Source: Cladosporium sp. IMV 00045
Lineage: Eukaryota; Ascomycota; Dothideomycetes; Cladosporiales; Cladosporiaceae
DNA length: 64,000 nucleotides
Direction of reading: 5' to 3'
NCBI GenBank assembly: GCA_001931905.2
Contig: MSJI02000817.1
Location: 1 to 64,000 of the forward strand
Positions 32,570-46,631 of the stretch are shown one piece after another (the first letter of the stretch is position 1; each line of letters opens with the position of its first letter). A program made the translations under genes and the position numbers. Under the pieces are notes generated by a model. That model had not been told where the DNA came from. It was given only the letters and a program-made list of their open reading frames with translations, and searched no databases.

Positions 32570-34559
32570 ATGGACGCCCGTCCCATAACGCCGGCCTTCA
32601 GGCCCGCGCCCAAGCAAGACATCTCACGACCCGTCTCCGCGGAGCAACCCGACATCTTCGACGAACAATTACACTCCCACGACCCTCACTCATCCACCGA
32701 GCCGACAACCGCCTTCGGATCCGGCGAAGACGAGTCCGGCTCCTACGACCTCAAACCGCCAGCGCCTTCAGTCTCACAAAGCAACCTTGAAGCACTATCA
32801 TTACGATTCTTCTCCGTCGACCACCTCGACACCATCCTCAAGACCCATCCCTGTCTGCACGCTTCTCACGCTTCCTAAACCAATACCGACCCCAGCAAGC
32901 CCCAAAACTGAACCAATACTTCGAAGCGAAAAAAGCCCAGGCAGCGGTAGAATACGCCAACGCCGTCGCCGAGCAACTTCCAGTACAAGAGGGCCACCCC
33001 CCATATATCGCCGCGACGCTGAACGAGCGCTTCCGCTGTCACTTGAGAGAGGATGTGGAGGATTTGGTCGAAGACGCCTTCCCGGCGTATGTCACGCATC
33101 GGCTGACGCAGTTGGTCACTGAGAGTTTGGTTAAGGAGATTACCGGGAACAATGCGCCTATTATGCGCGAGTTGATTCCCAGTTTGGCGGAGGTTTATTG
33201 TATTACGGACCCTTCGTTGCCGGATAATCCGATTGTTTATGCTTCGCAAGGTATGCTATATGAACATGAAGTCTCATGAGAAACCCAACGCCAGAAACGA
33301 CCAAACCCGCTAACAAGACCTCGCCAAAAACAGAATTCTACAACACCTCGCAATACGGCCGCGAGTATGTCATAGGACGCAACTGCCGCTTCCTGCAAGG
33401 CCCCAAGACCTCCAACTCAAGCGTACGCCGCCTGATAGAAGCTCTTCAAGCCGGGCAGGAAATCACAGAGACCATCCTCAACTACCGCCGCGACGGCTCG
33501 CCTTTCATGAACCTCCTCCTCATCGCCCCGCTGTACGACAACAAGGGCAACGTGCGCTACTTCCTCGGCTGCCAAATTGACGTTTCTTCCTTGATTGAAG
33601 GAGGCAGGGGGCTGGAGAGTTTCGCCTCGCTGCTCGCGAAGGATCGCGCGGAGAGTCGCTTTGGCGATTCGCTTGAGAGGGATCCGCAGCATGCGCTGGC
33701 GGAGTTTGGCGCTGTGTTGAGCGAGGCGGAGGGCAATATTGTCAAGTCTCGCGCCAGGAGTGTGAGTGAGGATGTCAGGCCGGGTACTGCTATGAGTGGC
33801 TCGACTCGTGCCCCGAGGCGTGTTCTGGGTATGGACGATAAGGCTTCCGATCGCCATCTTTGGCCTCATCCTAGTCTTGGACCGTCCGGTCGCTTGCCGG
33901 GCGTGTACCAAAACGTAAGTACTTCCCTGCTCACAACCCACCGCACAGCAACACTTCCCAGAAGCTAACACACCACTCGAACACAGTACCTGCTCGTCCG
34001 TCCCTACCCCTCCCTGCGCATAACCTTCACGTCCCCCGCCCTCCGAATCCCCGGCCTGCTCCAGACGAAATTCCTCGACCGCATCGGCGGCCCCGACCAC
34101 GTGCGCGAAGGTCTCCTCGACTCCCTCGCGCACGGCACAGGCGTCACCGCCAAAATCACCTGGATCGCTTCCTCCCCCTCCAACAACAGCGGCAGCAACA
34201 GACAGTCCTCAGGAGGTCTGGAAGGCAAGCCGCGCTGGATCCACTGCACGCCGCTGCTGGGTAGCGATGAGAAGGTGGGGGTGTGGATGGTGGTTATGGT
34301 GGATAATGAGGAGATTACGGGCGGGTTGAGGAGGAGTGTTGATTTGAGTACTGCTGGGTTTGCTAGCGGTGGTGGTGGTGCGGGTGTTGGTGTGATGGGG
34401 GGCAGTGTGGGCGGCGCTGCGAGTCCGAGGTATACAGGGAATAAATTGTACGCGGAGTATTTGAGACGAGAGGGGAGGCCGGGGACGGCGGGGACGGAGG
34501 GGACGAGTGAGAGTGGGAGGGAGAGGAGGGATGTTGATTCGCAGTTTAGGGATTTTTAA
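32570..34559 (+). CDS. LOV photoreceptor with N-terminal RGS-like helical region, one frameshift
   Basis: Exons are 32570-33250, 33334-33914 and 33987-34559. The LOV core is VYCITDPSLPDNPIVYASQ, then GREYVIGRNCRFLQGP with the flavin-adduct Cys at about residue 245, then ILNYRRDGSPFMNLLLIAPL and RYFLGCQIDVS. Upstream, a helical stretch (FLNQYRPQQAPKLNQYFEAK, AVEYANAVAEQL) resembles the RGS-like region found before LOV in some fungal blue-light proteins. A conserved C-terminal block (LRITFTSPALRIPGLLQTKF) follows. The frame changes at about 32837-32845: DTILK is followed by DPSLSARFSRFL in another frame, as if one base were missing. Exon 1 is 681 nt, one short of what its splice phase requires. 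No intron is available. Confidence 0.82.
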
Positions 34560-35567
34560 GAAAGGGTAGATCTTGGAATTCTGGATTGATGAGATCGAGA
34601 CGAGATGGCTACGATTGGGATGAGCGATGGCGTTTGGTTTTCTTCTCTTTCTTTGCTTTTCTTCCGCACTATGAACGGTGGCTAATGATTCAGTAATAGG
34701 CAAGACCAGGTCTGTGAATCTGCTTGGGGAATCTTGCGATCAATCGGAAGACGATGGTTTGCAATATATCATTGAGTTTTAATTTCGTGTCACACAGGTC
34801 TAGTATTCGAACCAACGCTTTCGCGCTTCTTCAACCCTTGCGAAGTCATCCATTGAAAATGGGTCATCGATGGCACGATCACGCCAGCAAGCCTGACGAT
34901 AACACACGGATAAAATGAAGTCAACAGCCACGACAGTGCAACTGCTCCGGCAAGAAGCAAGGTCGTCGAAAGAACACAACATTCCGACCCGGAAAACAAA
35001 AACGGTATGCCGAACGAATGATACAACACCCCGCACGTCGTCTACGACCAGTGGAAACTCAACATCAAGACGCAGCCGGATCACTAAACGGCTTACTCAT
35101 CAAGCGCGGTCAACAACTTCACGTGCTATGACAACCTTTATCGACCGGAAAACGGGAAGAGATTACAGAACAATCCCATAACTCAGTCAGTGGCGTATCT
35201 TCTAACACAGGTGGGCTTCAATGGCGCAGGCGACAACCAATCACGAGCGGGACATTTCATGCACTGTCAGCACTCAACGACGTAGAGCTGTCAGCTCATG
35301 AGATGCTCACATGGCGAGGCGAGGTGAGGCGTGGCATGCGTGAGAGATGGCCAATCGTCAAGCTATCATTTGGAGATACGGGATGGCTCGCCACTCTTCT
35401 TTGGAAGAGGTAGGCATTCGGTTGCATATAAATTGCTGGCATTGCCTGGAAATCACGGGTCTTGAGGCTGCTCGCTCTGCAAACCAGGCCTGGGCATACC
35501 ACCTACTCTACCCTGCCTAGCCAGCAAGAAGAAGACTTATTACTTCTTAACTAGTCAATTTGACAAT
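34560..35567. other. Intergenic region, about 1 kb
   Basis: LOV gene 3' UTR and catalase-like gene promoter. No tRNA or protein gene is recognised. Confidence 0.6.
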
Positions 35568-36576
35568 ATGCCCCTCCCAGCGAACCAACAAGCCGTCCAA
35601 ACCGGCGATGCTCTAGTGAAGACTCTCCGAGGCGCCTTTGGCACGCCGGAAAGCTATCGACCAGGTAGGCATGCTCCCTTTCCCCTCCACCACCATCCAC
35701 ATCACCACCCTAACCCCCCTCCCAGCCCACGCCAAAGGCCGCCTCCTCCGCGGCACCTTCACGCCCAGCAGCATTGCCTCCACCCTCTCCACCGCCCCCC
35801 ACTTCACCACCCCCACCACGCCCCTTCTCGCCCGCTTCTCCAACAGCACCGGCCTCCCCAGCATCCCCGACAACGACCCCAGCGCCTCCCCCCGCGGCCT
35901 CGCAATCCGCTTCCTCCTCTCCGCCGACCACCACAAACACACCGACATCATCGCGCACTCCGTGCCGCTCTTCCCCGTTCGCACGGGCGAGGCCTTCCTC
36001 GCCATGCTGGGCGCCATTGGCGATGGGACCATCGGCTCGTTTTTGGAAACGCATCCCAGCGCGGCGAGGTTTGTGCAGGAGCCGAAGCCGTGCCCGGTCA
36101 GTTTTGCGAGACAGAGGTATTGGGCTGCGAATGCTTTTACACTCGTGGCGGGTGATGGGGGGAGGACGAGCGTGAGGTATCGTTTTGAGCCGGTGGAGGG
36201 TGTGGCGAGTTTGGGGGAGGGGGAGGTTGGGGCCAAGAGTGGGGAGTATCTCTTCGACGAGCTCGTTGGGCGGTTGGAGGGTGGTTCTTCTTCGCTTGTT
36301 GAGTTTGATTTGCTGGCGCAGATTGCAGGGCCGGGGGATGTCACTGACGATGCTACGGTGTTGTGGCCGGAGGAGAGGGAGGTTGTGGCGTTGGGGAGGG
36401 TGAGGTTGGAGAGTGTTCTGGGAGAGGAGGAGAGTAAGCGGTTGCAGAAGGAGGTTATTTTCGATCCGGTGCCGAGGGTGCAGGGTGTGGAGGTGAGTGA
36501 GGATCCGTTGTTGGATGTTAGGGCGGCGGTGTATTTGATTAGTGGCAAGGGGAGGAGGGCGGCGGAGGGGGTGTAG
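35568..36576 (+). CDS. Catalase-like heme protein, small (SrpA-type), 315 aa
   Basis: Two exons, 35568-35664 and 35726-36576, joined in phase 1 to give RPAHAKGRLLRGTF with the distal catalytic His at about residue 34. PLLARFSNSTG and PRGLAIRFLL are the usual catalase core strands. Near the end DVRAAVY has the RxxxY spacing of the proximal heme tyrosine (Arg about 298, Tyr about 302). At 315 residues it is much shorter than monofunctional catalases (500-750) and matches minicatalase or catalase-related peroxidase size. Likely role: heme peroxidase or peroxygenase using hydrogen peroxide or organic peroxides. No targeting signal is obvious. Confidence 0.88.
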
Positions 36577-39500
36577 GTTGTGCGGGTTGGTTGATTTGGA
36601 TGTAGTGGCGGGGTCGATTTGTTGGTATTTTTGTGAAGTCGTCGTGATCGGGAAGTGGGTTTTGTCGTCCTCTACTCTATATGCGTATGTCGTCTCTAGT
36701 GATGGCTTTCAACAATGATCGACCAGAACATAACGTACTGCAAAGACTCGTTCTGGCGTGACATCAATGGCGACAGAGATCAGACTTCATGTATTCTCCC
36801 GTTGAACTTTGAATGATCGAATAGATTTTGTGCGGCATTCGAGCCTCGAAGGATTGATCAATGGTCGTGAAATGGGATAGCTCAGCATTTTCTGGCAGTC
36901 GAAAGCACAATAGCTGTCTGACCAGAGTTTTGACGGCGTGCGCGTATCACACTTGATATATTTGCAAAAGAACATCTTCTTCGTCTATGGTGTTGGAGCC
37001 TCACGTTTTGAACAGGACGACAAGACTGAATGCGAGTGTGAATGGCTCGACTGACGGGATGAACGACCGCTCACTGCTCCGACTATGACTCCACTGTCAA
37101 ACCGTCGTAAAGGCACGTCGTCTAGTTAACTCGATACTGAACGATGATGTTCTCTAACCAAGCGATCCGGCTGACAATTCAATGTCAGCCTATCCTCCAC
37201 GCAAACCAAGACATACCATACAAAAAACTCCCACATGAGCTAGTCGCCCTTCTCGGGTCTCAAGTACCGAGAATACCTACCTCACCTACTGCTGAAGAGT
37301 ACATGCAGATCAACGCCCGCCATCAAACGCCACGTCCTATAATTAGACTCAAAACAACAAAGTCAGGGCAGGTAGCCGCCCGTCCGTCCACAAATCCATC
37401 ATGCGGTCGTCCGTAACTCTGAATCCACACCCCTGACATGCGCATATACGTGGCGCAGGGCTTTGCAAGCCTCCCGAAGACGACCACGACGACGATGGAT
37501 GATGACGACGGAACGGATGCATCTTGTTCGAGTCCGGATTGATAACGCGACTTCCCCCATGTCTCGTTTACTGGGGTCGAATGCTTGGGAGAGATCGATA
37601 TTGGGATTTCATCAATCTACGCTGCGTCTTCGTTCATATATATGAATAAATGGCGTCTTCGGTGCAGCATGCGTGTGACCAGATCCGATGCCTGAGACGA
37701 TCGGCGAGCTCTCATCCAAGGGCTTGGGAATGTTAGATATTGATACGTGGATATGATTGTGTTGTGATGATGCGAGAGGCGGGAGGCGGGTGTTTGCATG
37801 AATGAGATAGAGTTTGATTACCTTGGTGTGTTGTTGGTGTGTTGATTTATCCGGATTCCGTTGATGGCCAACTGAACAGGATGATAACAGAAAAAAGAGA
37901 GGACACAGCTGTAAGGAAGGTCGGCGGCATGGTTCGGATGACGATTGGTGAGGTCGAATCTCATTCGTTCTATTCTTGGCCGCGAAGAGAAGGCAAGTGC
38001 GGTCTTCGTTCTTTCCTGACGCCCGCCATAACATGATCGACACTCTTCACGCTTGAAGAGAATTGAAATACGAGAGATTGGTTTCGTACGGCTATTCTTG
38101 CTTCTTCAACGACTTCTCCTTGTTTCGGATCCTCGCCTCCAAAGATTCTCGTCACACGAACTCAAACCCGCAACAGTGGTCGTTTCGCCCTTCCGCACTT
38201 ACAAGTTTTCCACCCCGATCCACACTTGCTCTCTGTAGTAGCGCAAGTATAAACGAAACGAAGGATTCCACCGACGAAACTCGCGCGCGCCTCCCAGCGT
38301 CTCCAGTAAAGTAGTGAACTCACTTCTACCAAAGGACCGACTTCACAATGCTGTAGACTTGATGGTGTACCGTGAGTGCTTTGCTTCTCGGCGAAATGCG
38401 CCTTGGCGCGAACAGCGCCATCATCATGATCAACGGACAAGCGAGAAGCTTAGAAGTGCTGTGGTGCAAATACTAATGAAGTGGAATTGAAGGCACGTGG
38501 GAAGTCTTTATAGCGTTTTATTAATGCCGAACGACATACCGCGTGGGCGGGATAATTGGGAGGAGGAGCGCTGAAGAAAATCAGCCACAACAATACAGCA
38601 CAAGGCTCGCCTAATTCGGACGGCACGGAATATCTGAGAAGCCGAAAACCTGGTTCGAGGACTTGAATTCTCTCCTCTCGCTCTCCTGCAGGCTTGCGGC
38701 TTGGTTACCTCCTCAGGCTACAGTAGCATCGGACGCTATGATGGTTGTGGGACTTTCTGCTTCCTCTCCACAGCACAGGCACCCGTCGCCTCGTGGCAGC
38801 GAAGACGGACTTTCGCTTCCCGCACAGCTCCACAGTCGCTCCGGCCCTCCACGCACTACCCACTGCTGCTGTATCTGCCCCGAGCGCTCCCAAGACAAGG
38901 GAGAATGGGCGAGGCTGGAGGCAGAGTCGTGAGGTTTCGGCGGCGGTGCTCGTGGTGGAGATGACTTTTGAGCAAAGAGTTCAACGCGGAACTTGCCAGC
39001 TTAGAACGCCTGTCTTTGCTTCGTGCAATCTGTGCTTGCAGTGTTGCAGGCTGTCTGTTGTTCTAGAGCCATGCTTCTGAGCTGTGGTCAGCAGAGCTGA
39101 CAGCAGGCAAGAAGAGGGAATTATAACCTAGCGATCGCAGGTTGTGCGCGCGCGCGAGTCGACCACTTGCCTGCATAACTAAATGATGATAGCGCTGACG
39201 TCCCGGTTGTGTGCGGTGATGTGACGGGAGCCAGAATCGACAGACGAAACGTGACGAGCGCCGGCGCGCCGACAAGCATCGATGATCTGCCGTCGTCGCC
39301 GCCGCCGCAACCCGAGCGGCGAAGGACAGACAGGAAGATAGGGGCGAGCGTGCCGCCGGTCCCCTTCTCAACTTGCGCCCTCGTAGCCTTGTGACTGCCA
39401 CTCCCTCCAGAACCCGTGCGCCACGGGAGCCCTTGTGCCAGAGAGGCGAGGGCGGCAGGGCGCATCTTGGTGAGGAACGGGTTTAGCGTGAGGGTGCCAA

Positions 39501-40923
39501 AGTCGCCAGAGTCGCTCGGACGGCTGGTGGCCGAGGCCGTGAGCATCAGGCCAAGGCGGCGATTGGGCCCTGTCCCGCCACCGGGCAGGGACAGCAGCAG
39601 CAAAGAGGAGGAGAAGAATGCTCGTGCGCACGCACCTGAACTCTTTTTTGCTGGTCGGGCGCCGATACCGCGACCGGTGCTGCGGCTGCGGGTGGCATCG
39701 TCGAAGGCCCGAGGATCACGACTTCACTTCTTTTTGCGAGCTGGCCGACTAGCTGAAATCCTGTAAAGGACTTGTCCATCCCTCGACGGCAGGTGACAGG
39801 TACTGCCATCGACGTACCCGCTGCGAGACGGTCGGGACTTTTTCGATGGACTAGTCCGAGGGCGATCACCTTGTCAAGCACCAGCACCACGCACAAGAGG
39901 AGCAACAGCAGTGCATAGCGGGGCGAGCTATTTTAGGACGGGCTCGTCTGCCGCGGGCGTGCGAAGGGTGTCAGGGTGTTGCGCCAGAACTCTGCGACAC
40001 GGCCAATCATCAACAGGCCAGACGGCATTCGTGCTGACTCTGCGGCTGTAGAGCAAGTCACGGCCGGGCGTGCAGTGTCGCATGCCCTTTGCTTTTCTCC
40101 CATACGCCCACGGCGCCCATGCCCATGCATGCCCTTCTCTCGGCCGCCGGGGCATCAGGGCAAGGCTGTTGGCACTGGCACGACTGGCAGGGTGGAGGCC
40201 GAGGAGGAGGAAGGAGGCTTGTTCGGAGTGCGTGCAAACGGTGCCGCTGGCTGGCTGAAGGGTGGGTGTGTATGCCTGTGTGCTGGTTCACTTGAGCAGC
40301 ACCAGCATGAGTAGTGGTTAGCAGTAGTGGTAAAGACGAAGAGGAGTCTCATCAGGCGGTAGTAGCTTCACCACCAGACCGCGCCCTTCTCTTCCCCATC
40401 TTTCTGTGTGTAGAGCCTTGGGCGTGCTCTGTCTCTGTCGTTCGTCGGATCTCTCTCTGTTTGTCGGATCACCATCGTCGTCACTAACGAACCTCTCTCC
40501 GACCTTCTCCTCTCTCTTGCTCACTCTCTCACTGCTCTCTCTCGCACACTACTGCTACCACCCTCCTCCTCGCCCTCACTTACACCCTCACGCTCGCTGC
40601 CCGGTCGCATGCTGCGTCGACACTCTCATTTCCCTCCTTCAACTCTATGGTCACGGCTCTCATCACCTCCCCCAATGCTCTCATAACTTGATATCGTTAC
40701 GAAAAGTCGCTCGCTTGCGCTCTGCCAACCGTCACTCCCACTCTCCGAATCCCCCCCGCCGGCAACTTTCAACCGTTGCACCCTCTTCTAACGGTCTTCC
40801 TCCTCTCACTCTGGATTTCTCGTCCCACCCTACGCGCTCTGTCTGCGCGCTCACTCTCGCTCCATAACGTCCTTGCGACGGCGGGATAGCGACCGTGCCA
40901 GTCGCGGTTCTCGCTGGGCCACC
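36577..40923. other. 4.3-kb gap without recognisable protein gene, upstream of the homeobox gene
   Basis: This is the longest gap in the window. Short open frames occur on both strands, mostly in the GC-rich 38.6-40.4 kb part, but none shows a domain or a convincing splice structure. The last 500 bp (40.4-40.9 kb) is strongly CT-rich, as in fungal promoters and 5' UTRs, and holds the third copy of the 16-bp motif. A long regulatory region or a noncoding transcript for the homeobox gene is plausible. Confidence 0.5.
40547..40562 (+). repeat. 16-bp leader motif CACTACTGCTACCACC, copy 3
   Basis: An exact copy of the 16-mer, about 360 bp upstream of the homeobox start codon, inside CT-rich leader sequence. 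Confidence 0.6.
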
Positions 40924-43535
40924 ATGGAGTATAGCAGCGCTTTCGCGTCGCACCAGCCCGTCTATGCGCCCAACTTCGGCAACTCTTCAGCCGAGCACCT
41001 CCACCAGCACTATCAACAACAGCAGTACACACTTGCACAGTCGTCCATTGCCGACCAAAACACTGGCCACTACCCCACCGCCGTCATCCCGCACCAAATC
41101 GCTTGCGACATCAAGCCGCGCCTGACCAAGGAGCAGCATGATATCCTCGAAGCTCACTACTCAGAACAGACCAAGCCAAATACCAGCACCAAGAAAGGCT
41201 TCGCGGAATCGCTCAATGTCTCTCTCGACAAAGTGAACGTGAGTTTCAACTATGTCACCCACTACTAACAGGCTGAAGGCTTACTTACATACAATCGTAG
41301 AACTGGTTTCAGAACCGCCGAGCTAAATCCAAGCAGGATGCGAGAAAGGCGCAAAATGCACAGCAGGCTCTCAATGAGTCCCAGCAAAATCCACCTCAGG
41401 TCAACAGCTCCAGCGGTTCCGACTCTGAACCCTCGCCGGCCTTCGCATCGTCCGACTACTTCAACATGATGCAGCAATGCAATGCGGAGAGTAACATCAA
41501 TAACGATTTCGGTGGACTGCCACAAGGTTCATTCGAAGGGAGCGCTTCAATGCCCATGGCGATGCCAATGCCGTCAGCCGAGCCCAGCGACCAGTTCCAG
41601 AGTTTCGACTTCGATCAACCGACGACCGATCTTTTCGAGAGTTCTCAGGATCTGAATCGAAGGACCCTCACACAGGAACAATTCAATGCGATGTCGCAGC
41701 AGAGTATTCTGCAAGGATCGAATGGTTTCGGTATGGATATGGATACGGAGGCATTCAACAAGATGTACCCGGGGTTCCATCAGCCAGACGAGAAAGCGGA
41801 CGCGACGTACGATTTCCAGGCCTATTCAAATCAAGGATCGTCTATTCCTGACACTAGTGCTGAACAACCTGCCATGTCTTTCCCTTCTTCGAATGCCATG
41901 CAGGCTCGCTCAGTCACTTCTTCGGCAAGCTCTGATTGGGGTGGCAGCCGTAGCTCCTCAGTGTCAACCTTGAGCCGAGAAGGTCACCTCGCGCAACCCA
42001 GCGGAGCGACTCAGTCGCAAGCATGCACCAGCTCACAATGGCGTCCTGGTCAGTCGGTTCCTGTGGATTTCAACCAGCTCTCTGAGGAGTTCCGCCAAAT
42101 CGCCCAGGCGCGGCAACCACAACAATATCTGCAAGAGCAACCATTGGCCTGGCCGATTGATGGGGCATTCGATGAAAGGAGAAGCTCGTCAACTGCTGCC
42201 ATCACGCAGTCTTTGGGCAATGTCGGTCTGAAGACACCCCAGCCACAGCAACATGCAGCGTTCAAGTCGCCAACACCAGCTACCAGTCTGGCCGCACGTC
42301 GCCAGAGATCAAAGCCTGCGCCATTGGGTCTGGCTTCACTACGCAGTCAGTCTTACAGTGCAGGCTCGCAGCCAGGATCGCCGGGTCAGATGTCTCAGAG
42401 CCAGCAACATCAACATCACGGAAACCCTGTGCCAGCTCAGCCTCTTCGCCGTATCAAGTCTTCAAACATGATCAACGGTGTTGCGCAAGGTCGCATTCAG
42501 AAGTCGAACCCGGGCTCATCACAGCGCTCGCCACTCAATTTCTCTTTCCAGGAAGCGATGAACTCTCCGAAAGGCACGCGTCATCTTTCGTCTCACAACG
42601 GCTCTAGCCTGGTCCCGCCTACCCCTTTGTCTCCCAGAGAGTATGCTCGTGTTGACGCCAAGCAAATGCAGCAATGGCAGAGCTCATCTGGTCAAGTCAG
42701 CCGTCAGGCTAGTATCAGTGAAAACGATATTGAGCAGAACGTACCACATGTCGCCGTCGTGCCAGGAGTGTCGGACAACTTCTCTTCGCCTCCACACACT
42801 CCATTGTATCCACCGCAGCCCCAATTTGCACAGCAGCGTGCCGGCAAGCAGATCATCACTGAGAACACACCTCCGCAATCAGCACCTGCTACGCAGATAT
42901 CTTTCGCGTCGAGTTTCATGCCTCCGCCGCCTCAGGCTCAACCCACTCAGCACCAGCCAACTGCCATGCCGCCACCAACGACTTCCCAGCAATCGATGCA
43001 AGACATGTTCCCATCTTTCGCAACGGCGACAATGGGGCCTGAGCCGCAATTCCCTATTGGAGACATGAGCATGGGACATCAGCCTCAATTCACGCTCACA
43101 GCATCCGAACCCATGACCAACCCCCAGATGCATTACCCCCTCATGGGCGTGCCCATGGTCGACCCTCATGCAAGCTTGCAAATGGCCATGGCTCAACCGC
43201 ATTACCAACTCGTCCCGCATCAACCACCAAATCCGCCCGCCTCCGCTCCGCCCCTCAACCACACTCCACCTATGCACTACCCGTTCCCTGCGACAAACGC
43301 TCACTCTGCCGGCCTTCAGATGAACTCCCACGGATCCAAACCGGCGCCCCAACCAGAGCTCTTTGTGCATGAATACCAGCCTCCCGCGGATGTAAAGCGC
43401 GCTGTTACTCCACGCAAGGTGGCTGCGGACGGACCTAAAAACTACACTTTCGCCAATCAGACGCCGGAACACTTTCTGAAGGGCAAGAAGGCTGCCGCTG
43501 CAACGAGCCACAGCCCTACGGGAAGCTCCTCTTGA
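40924..43535 (+). CDS. Homeobox transcription factor, HTF1-like, 849 aa
   Basis: Two exons, 40924-41238 and 41301-43535; the phase-0 intron splits the homeodomain just before recognition helix 3. The homeodomain (about residues 62-121) has PRLTKEQHDILEAHY, GFAESLNVSLDKVN and NWFQNRRAKSKQD, with the invariant W-F-N-R of helix 3. The rest is low-complexity, rich in Gln, Ser, Pro and Met, as in a transactivation region, with a few conserved islands near the C-terminus (FVHEYQPPADVKRAVTPRK, YTFANQTPEHFLK). The closest known group is the fungal HTF1/KAL-1-type homeobox regulators, which control conidiation in several ascomycetes; that assignment is by pattern and not certain. Confidence 0.88.
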
Positions 43536-44731
43536 TAATATCATATTCTTGTGCGAGCGCAGAAACCGTGAAGCCGTCGGCGCACGCTCGCAGCGCTTAT
43601 ACCCAGGCCTCACGGGAGACAAAGTCATATGCGAGCATCAATCACTCTTTCCCAACCATCAAAACAAAACGATACAAAATTTCGCATCACACCACCACCA
43701 CCTTGGCGAACCGCTCGCCCGCGTTCAGCGACGACATCGACGAAACAATCTTTCTCTATTCTTGCCAGAGCGCACAGCCCAGCACCTATCTTTTCCAAAT
43801 CGGCGGAGTTGCCATTAATCTCCTTTTCCTTTGATTTTCCTTTTTGGATTTCTTTCCACTTCTTAATCTTATTGTTGTTGTTCTTTCAGCAAAAAATCTA
43901 GGATACCAGGGCCTCAGCACCAAGTTTTTACTTCTTAATTCGTTACTTTTTTTTCCCCTTTCCAGCCCGGTCTCGAATCTTCTCAAATCTCTTGCCCTTT
44001 CTCCCCCATCCCATCAGTCTCATATCTCTGAACCCATTTTCCTTTTGATACCAGTGGACCGGAAGTCGGCGCGCTCTTTTCTTACTTTTGTCCCTTACTC
44101 TATTTCTCTTGGTCCGATCTGCTTTTTTTCCGAGCTTCTACACTGTCCATTCTGGATCTGAATCTGATCTCAGCTCATCTCACTCTACCACTATGTCTGG
44201 GGCTTATCGAACCGAGACTTTGGGCCTTGTTGGTAGACGGAAAGGGAGGAAAAGACTAGAGAAATCCGTGGAGGAAGAAGAGAAAAGGGATCAGGGAGAA
44301 GGGACACGTCTGCACGATAAGCCTTAATGAGTCTTTCTTTTTTTGCGCTTAGGGGAGAGTAATTCGTCCTTTCGTTGTTTTTCCTTTCCCGTTTGGTTGG
44401 TTGGTTGGGTATGTAACATTACAGATTCCGAGAGAAGAAAAATATTAGGCGTTCTTCTCTTTTCTGATTAGACTTGTGTTTGGTTTCCAGTCTTTTCCGT
44501 TCATATGTTCGGTATTTTTCGTCCTCTCGCGTCGTGGCATGATTTGACTCCATTCTCCCCGTTGCTCGCGACACGAGTTTCTTTGCGAAGGTAAGCGTAG
44601 TCTTCCGCAATCATCAACATGAGCGTACAACGTTCTTCACTTTGCATGCTTGTTCCCATTTCTGAAATTTGATACAGGTGAGATATGGCAAGGGGGAAAA
44701 AAAAAAGAATAAGCAACAAGAAAACAACACC
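43536..44731. other. Convergent 3' region
   Basis: Pyrimidine-rich sequence between the homeobox gene and the tRNA methyltransferase, both ending here. No gene is recognised. Confidence 0.6.
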
Positions 44732-45704
<973 letters not shown>

Positions 45705-46631
45705 GGTGGAAACAAGACTACGCTGTTTCTTGAAAATTACAACAAGCTAAAGAATAGAAATGTTTCTCGTATGAATATTTTCTTGGTATAGAGCTAACCA
45801 TTGACATCTGAAGCTGCGGTTCAAACTTCTTAGTGTCTGCCTGAGGCAGAGAATTGGATGGGGTGTGGCACAGCTCATCAGTTCCATCATCGATCACCAC
45901 AGATAATCTGACAATCCTTCGAAGTCTATGAAACCACGGGGATCATTCCGGTGCATAAAATTTACAATCCAGGATAGCCCATTGCAAGTTCATTATTTCT
46001 TGGTGGGCTATACCCACCATGCTGTAGTCTACCGCGGCGACGCTGCTTGTGACCTACCATCCGAGCCGTGGCATCATGTGCAAGAATCGAGCAACATCCC
46101 GACAGGGCAAGGATGATGCAAGAAGAGCATAGCTGAGCTCTTCGTGATTCGTGATGCGTGATGAAGGATTTCGCACGGCAGCTTGCGGCATTTTTAGCAG
46201 CACGTAGTCAAGTTTTCGGTGAGCGACTGCTTTGCTTGTGGTGCGTGTGATGCTCGGCAGGAAGCACGAACGTGGACGCAACGAGCGACATCCCTGTCCC
46301 GGCAGCGTGTTCGTGTGCTGTGGCGCTCTAAGACGCGGGATTTACTTGTTTTTGCGAGATGAAAGGAGTCCTCAAAGGGGAGCTCGACACTCGAGCACAC
46401 CACACCGAGTGGCCCTACTTGCAACGTCGCCTTTGCATCGTCACTTACACCTTCACCCACCGTGAGAGAGAGAGAGAGATCGCAACATACGTACATGCAC
46501 GCAGTAAACACATGCTCTTCGCCAACACACTTTCATACCAACGGGCGCTAGCCACGGCATCTCACGGATTTGCGGAGTGAGTGGCGCATGCTTCTGCCCG
46601 GATCGAATCTCCGAGACGTTGTGCTGCTGCA
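45705..46631. other. Intergenic region between divergent Trm8-like and MAPKKK genes
   Basis: Holds both promoters and a (GA)8 microsatellite at 46464-46479. No gene is recognised. Confidence 0.6.
46464..46479. repeat. (GA)8 microsatellite
   Basis: Eight GA units about 150 bp upstream of the MAPKKK start codon. Confidence 0.9.
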
